Assembly: GCA_015063585.1 (NCBI GenBank)
Contig: SVTW01000018.1
Coordinates: forward strand, 1 to 35,572
Direction of reading: 5' to 3'
Origin: Oscillospiraceae bacterium
Lineage (GTDB): Bacteria; Bacillota; Clostridia; Oscillospirales; CAG-272
DNA: 35,572 nt
Under the pieces are notes generated by a model, which worked only from the letters and a program-made list of their open reading frames with translations, searched no databases and was not told the origin of the DNA. Both the position numbers and the translations under genes were made by a program. The number at the start of each line of letters is the position of its first letter. The stretch's first letter is position 1. Of the stretch, positions 32,327 through 35,572 are shown one piece after another.

Positions 32327-33340
32327 TTGAGTACCAAAAAGAAAGAAGGACTGCTCTACCGCCTTTTCAGCTCCAACCGAGCAGACCGCCCCGACGCACA
32401 AGACGAAGATACAACCCCAACGGTAAAACGCTATTTCAAGCTCCTCGGCAGACGCTTTTGGAAGCTCATATCGCTCAACCTGATGATGCTCCCTATGGTG
32501 CTTCCGATTCTGCTCGCGGCTTATTTTTACCTTGGATTTGATAAGACACCGGTTGAAAACTCCCCGCTCTTTTCTCCGCTTTACGGAGTTAATTTCATTC
32601 AAAAATCCCCGATCGTCACGCAATTGCTTGACCTTCACGGCGCACAGGTCTTTGTTCCGTTTGGCAACACGGTTACCTATGTTTTAATCGCCGTTTGTCT
32701 TATTTTCCTGCTCGTTACCTTTGGTTGGCAAAACGTTGGCGCGACCTACATTCTGCGCAGCATGGTGCGCGGGGAACCCGTTTTTCTGTTCTCCGATTAT
32801 TTTTATGCCATTCGCAGAAATCTAAAGCAGGGCTTTTTGATGGGCGTGATCGATGTACTTGCCATTGTGCTACTGGTATTTGATCTGCAATATTTCATGT
32901 CCATGCCAAGCTCGTTCTGGATTGATTGCGGTTTCTTTGCAATCTGCATCATTGCGATTCTGTATTTCTTCATGCGCTTCTACATTTATCTGATGATGGT
33001 AACATTTGATCTGTCGCTGAAAAAGATTTTGAAAAACGCGCTGATCTTCACAGTCCTCGGCATTAAGAGAAACATCATGGCTGTGCTTGGAATTGTGGTC
33101 ATCACCGCGATCAACGTTGTGCTCTTCCCGCTCTTTATGATGACACCGCTGAGCATTGCGATCCCGCTTCTGCTTCCCTTCCTTTATTATTTCGCTGTTA
33201 CGGCATTTACCACAACCTTTGCCGCATACCCGATCATAGACCGCTATATGATCGAACCCTACCGCACGCCCGACTCGGACGAGAGCGACGAGGATTTTGA
33301 GGTGGATGCTCCGTCGGAGCAAAACGACGAAACCATTTGA
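32327..33340 (+). CDS. DUF624 (YesL-like) membrane protein
   Basis: A 337-aa polytopic membrane protein with about six hydrophobic segments (about 48-70, 117-135, 163-183, 198-220, 240-262, 265-285). Features fitting DUF624/YesL are the opening FKLLGRRFWKLISLNLMMLP, the central GWQNVGATYILRSMVRGEPVF and the DYFYAIRRNLKQGFLMG loop. YesL-type proteins are often found with sugar-uptake genes but their role is not known; no transport genes are next to this one. Both ends are hydrophilic, the C-terminal tail being very acidic. Start is the TTG at 32327-32329, 7 nt after AAGGAAG. Confidence 0.85.
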   Translation: MSTKKKEGLLYRLFSSNRADRPDAQDEDTTPTVKRYFKLLGRRFWKLISLNLMMLPMVLPILLAAYFYLGFDKTPVENSPLFSPLYGVNFIQKSPIVTQLLDLHGAQVFVPFGNTVTYVLIAVCLIFLLVTFGWQNVGATYILRSMVRGEPVFLFSDYFYAIRRNLKQGFLMGVIDVLAIVLLVFDLQYFMSMPSSFWIDCGFFAICIIAILYFFMRFYIYLMMVTFDLSLKKILKNALIFTVLGIKRNIMAVLGIVVITAINVVLFPLFMMTPLSIAIPLLLPFLYYFAVTAFTTTFAAYPIIDRYMIEPYRTPDSDESDEDFEVDAPSEQNDETI

Positions 33341-33355
33341 TCTTTTGATAAAATT

Positions 33356-33409
33356 ACAGCCGAGGCTGTCAACCAAATGCTTAATTGCATTTGAGACAGC
33401 CCCGGCTGT
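33356..33409. terminator. bidirectional terminator carrying the CAAATGC hairpin core
   Basis: ACAGCCGAGGCTGTC pairs with GACAGCCCCGGCTGT with a single mismatch; inside it CAAATGC pairs with GCATTTG. The plus side is followed by TTTTAT, and the minus side by AATTTTATC. It lies between the convergent ends of the DUF624 gene (16 nt) and the glycoside-hydrolase-like gene (17 nt). Confidence 0.9.
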
Positions 33410-33425
33410 TTTATCTCCAAATTGC

Positions 33426-35330
33426 TTAGTCAAAGACTTCAAACGCCGCAAATTCGTACGCGTGGAGAACAGAGGTCAGGCGAACCGTGTCGCCGCAAAT
33501 CTCGCCAGTGGCATTCAGGAAGCGAACATTCCGATACGCGCGATCAAGCTTGATCTCGGGGTGCATGATTTTGTCTGCATAGCAGTTAAAGAGCCCAACA
33601 GCCATTCGTCCCTCTCCCTGCTTGGCAAGCAGATAGAGCTCGGGATGCTTTTTGCAAATTGCAGGAAGTCGTTTTCCTGCCGCCCATTCAACACCCTCAA
33701 TGAGCACGCGCTGGTGCAGGTATCCAAGCGAGATCTCCGAATACCGTGCAGCCGTCACGTCGTAGAGACATACGAAAAAGCGCTTGTGATCGGCGTTTTC
33801 ATAGCAATATGCAAACGGAACGGTTCTCTCTCCTATCTCGGCGAGCATCGTCACGCGTGCGCCCGAACGAAGGGTGCAATCAAAGATTCTTGCTTTTGAA
33901 TCCTTGACATAGGCACACTCGCTGCGGTCGGGGGTGAGCAGATTGGCTACCTCAACCAATTCGGGCGCGCCGACCGTTTCAAGTCCCACGTCCACGCCGC
34001 GCTTTTGCAGGATGATCGCGGAGATCGCGTCGAGGATCACTCCCGAGGGAAGCGTATCAAGCACAAGCTCGCGTGCGGTTTCTCCGAACACGGCATTGCA
34101 GATTCCCTCACCGTCGAAGGTGGTGGGGATCGAATGAAGTCCCATGAGATGCGCTGCTGCCGGGAAGGGTGCGGTATACTCGGACAGAGAATAATCGGCG
34201 CATTCCATCATCTTAACCTTTGTTGCGCACTGCACGCCGCACGCGGTCTTGCCCTCAAACATCGCTCCAAGATCCTCCATGAGAGGCAGATTTGCAACGT
34301 GATGCTCAAAATATCCCGTTTCATAGGTGGGAGAGGAGGTGTAGTCTGCCATGTATTTGAGGATCCCGTTATGTCCTCCGTCCGCGCGCATCACGGCATC
34401 GAAAAGCTCCAGATAAGAGGCGGGCACATTGTAGCGGGGGCGTGGATAGGAATCGTCCTCACTCATCAACTCGCCCTTAAAGCCCTTCGCAAGGGATGCC
34501 ATCATGCGAGCTGCCTCAAAGACGGTGGAAAGACGCCTAACGGAATATTGCACCGTGTAGGGTGCCGAGCAGAGGCGCACAAGCGGCTCGTTGCCCTCCC
34601 CTGCCAGAATCCTGCCAAGCTCGAGCGCATCGCATCCGTCGGCATCCCAAATAGCATAGGTGGAGCAGAGTCCGATCCGAACGGTGGGATCCACCGCGTC
34701 CACGGCATCACGCATCGCGCGGGCGAGATCACGAAGTCCCTCTCCCTGCGCCTTTACCCATGCGTGGCGGTATTTGTTGACGGGAGAATGGAAAACAAGA
34801 CGGTCAAGCTCCTCACGGGTGAGCTTTTCACCGTCGCAAAGCTCGGAGATGCGCTTCATGTGCATCTCGCAGGCACAGCAGCGCACCGAACCGTGAGACA
34901 TACGGAAATCGTCGTCGAGCAGGATGGTCTTCGCGCCCGAGCGTGCCACGAGTGCCACGTGAGCGGCAAGTGCCTCGCGAACCTCGGGATAGAGCGGACA
35001 GCGCGTGTCGGACAGAGCCTCGCCCTTGAGGTTCACAATTCGTACCGCGGGAGAAAAGAAATCTTTGTTGCCGGCACCCGCGAGAGGCACACCGTGTCCG
35101 ATCGTGGTGCCGATCCAAACGCCTGCCTCAAGTCCGTTCTGCTCAAAATACTGAATGTTCTCGCGCAAGACGGATACAAACTCGTCCTTCTCCGCGTCGG
35201 TTTGGCAGAACTTGACCACGCACAAAAACACGCGGTCTGCCTTTGCCGCCTTGAGCTGCTCCAGATAAATGCCTCTGGTGCTTTCATTGACCGAATGATT
35301 CATGATCGGTACAGAAATTTTGTAAGACAC
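33426..35330 (-). CDS. putative glycoside-hydrolase-like (TIM-barrel) protein, 634 aa
   Basis: A large protein without signal peptide or membrane segment. The first 390 residues resemble an uncharacterised glycosidase barrel: KADRVFLCVVKFC, GAKTILLDDDFRMSHG, a Cys cluster (RCCACEMH) next to KRISELCD, GLCSTYAIWDAD, and LMSEDDSYPRPRYNVPASY, with acidic residues at strand ends where a retaining glycosidase would hold its catalytic pair. The C-terminal 200 residues look like strand-rich accessory domains. I cannot assign a GH family. The gene uses more G+C-rich codons than its neighbours. Start is a GTG at 35328-35330, 8 nt after AAGGAGG; the preceding TTG is a less likely alternative. Confidence 0.6.
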   Translation of the reverse strand: MSYKISVPIMNHSVNESTRGIYLEQLKAAKADRVFLCVVKFCQTDAEKDEFVSVLRENIQYFEQNGLEAGVWIGTTIGHGVPLAGAGNKDFFSPAVRIVNLKGEALSDTRCPLYPEVREALAAHVALVARSGAKTILLDDDFRMSHGSVRCCACEMHMKRISELCDGEKLTREELDRLVFHSPVNKYRHAWVKAQGEGLRDLARAMRDAVDAVDPTVRIGLCSTYAIWDADGCDALELGRILAGEGNEPLVRLCSAPYTVQYSVRRLSTVFEAARMMASLAKGFKGELMSEDDSYPRPRYNVPASYLELFDAVMRADGGHNGILKYMADYTSSPTYETGYFEHHVANLPLMEDLGAMFEGKTACGVQCATKVKMMECADYSLSEYTAPFPAAAHLMGLHSIPTTFDGEGICNAVFGETARELVLDTLPSGVILDAISAIILQKRGVDVGLETVGAPELVEVANLLTPDRSECAYVKDSKARIFDCTLRSGARVTMLAEIGERTVPFAYCYENADHKRFFVCLYDVTAARYSEISLGYLHQRVLIEGVEWAAGKRLPAICKKHPELYLLAKQGEGRMAVGLFNCYADKIMHPEIKLDRAYRNVRFLNATGEICGDTVRLTSVLHAYEFAAFEVFD

Positions 35331-35360
35331 CAAAAAATCCTCCTTGTTGGTGGTATTTTT

Positions 35361-35572
35361 TTATGGATCGCAGTTGCCGCAGGGGGAATATCCCTCGGTT
35401 ACTGCCTCCTCGCGCGTGGTAAACCAGATACGATTGGTCTCATCGGGGAGATTTTTGCAGTCGAGCGTGTGAAATTTTTTACTGTTAACGTTACCAACAT
35501 AGCGGTACTCGGTCGCCGAGGACGAATCCGATTCGGTGCGGTCACTTTCGGTTGGGTTGACATCAATGCCGC
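35361..35572 (-). CDS. C-terminal end of a protein with Ada-like Cys cluster, 5' part outside window
   Basis: The last 70 codons of a gene that begins right of the window. After a Ser/Asp/Glu/Thr-rich linker (PTESDRTESDSSSATEYR) comes YVGNVNSKKFHTLDCKN, then TTREEAVTEGYSPCGNCDP and the stop TAA at 35361-35363. The spacing N-x-K-x-FH-x3-C ... A-x5-GY-x-PC-x2-C is that of the small Ada-type metal-binding domain often found at the C-terminus of exported nucleases and ComEC-like metallo-hydrolases. It probably binds zinc. The main domain, and so the function, cannot be seen. Confidence 0.8.
   Translation of the reverse strand, partial: GIDVNPTESDRTESDSSSATEYRYVGNVNSKKFHTLDCKNLPDETNRIWFTTREEAVTEGYSPCGNCDP

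Noticed and set aside
1-35572. CRISPR array, prophage, integrative element or insertion sequence
   Set aside because: No regularly spaced direct repeats, transposase, integrase, structural phage genes or tRNA-attachment site were found; gene content is ordinary chromosomal.

Overview
The window looks like a chromosomal segment of an uncultured, gut-type member of the Bacillota, class Clostridia. The pointers are a Clostridia-style V-type ATPase operon, a T-box leader in front of thrS, YqhQ (DUF1385), YwlG (UPF0340), a TIGR03905 TSCPD protein, AI-2E-family permeases, and sigma-A promoters with extended -10 elements. No rRNA, tRNA, transposase, integrase, phage gene or CRISPR array was seen. 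The genus cannot be fixed from the sequence alone.

Left part (1-16.8 kb), almost entirely minus strand. A V-type ATPase operon runs leftwards from a promoter at about 5.8 kb in the order G/H-I-K-E-C-F-A and leaves the window inside subunit A. Its K subunit keeps all five residues known to bind Na+ in the Enterococcus hirae rotor. Upstream are an unidentified protein, a small lipoprotein, and a cassette of acyl carrier protein, MBOAT acyltransferase and SGNH-like protein that probably O-acylates a cell-envelope polymer. Next come an orphan pseF-like cytidylyltransferase with a translationally coupled 71-aa protein, thrS behind a T-box, a methylglyoxal-synthase-like protein lacking catalytic residues, ywlG, yqhQ and ispE.

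Middle part (16.9-26.6 kb), plus strand. Two tandem AI-2E permeases are followed by htpG, a prephenate-dehydratase-like protein, a TSCPD protein and an alpha-phosphohexomutase. A strong hairpin terminator then sits directly in front of mgtE.

Right part (26.8-35.6 kb), mixed strands. It holds DUF4190 and DUF2752 membrane proteins driven from back-to-back promoters, and a three-gene minus-strand surface operon: a single-pass membrane protein, a secreted seven-repeat RCC1 protein, and a small secreted protein sharing the RCC1 protein's C-terminal domain. Two more membrane proteins (one DUF624), a large glycoside-hydrolase-like protein, and the C-terminal end of a protein with an Ada-like Cys cluster complete the window.

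The main unexplained structure is a 171-nt hairpin-rich element. It occurs twice (10062-10232 minus, 26664-26834 plus), aligns without gaps at about 87% identity, and each time lies just after the stop codon of the upstream gene in the same orientation. Its first hairpin core, CAAATGC...GCATTTG, recurs at 6455-6489 and inside a bidirectional terminator at 33356-33409.
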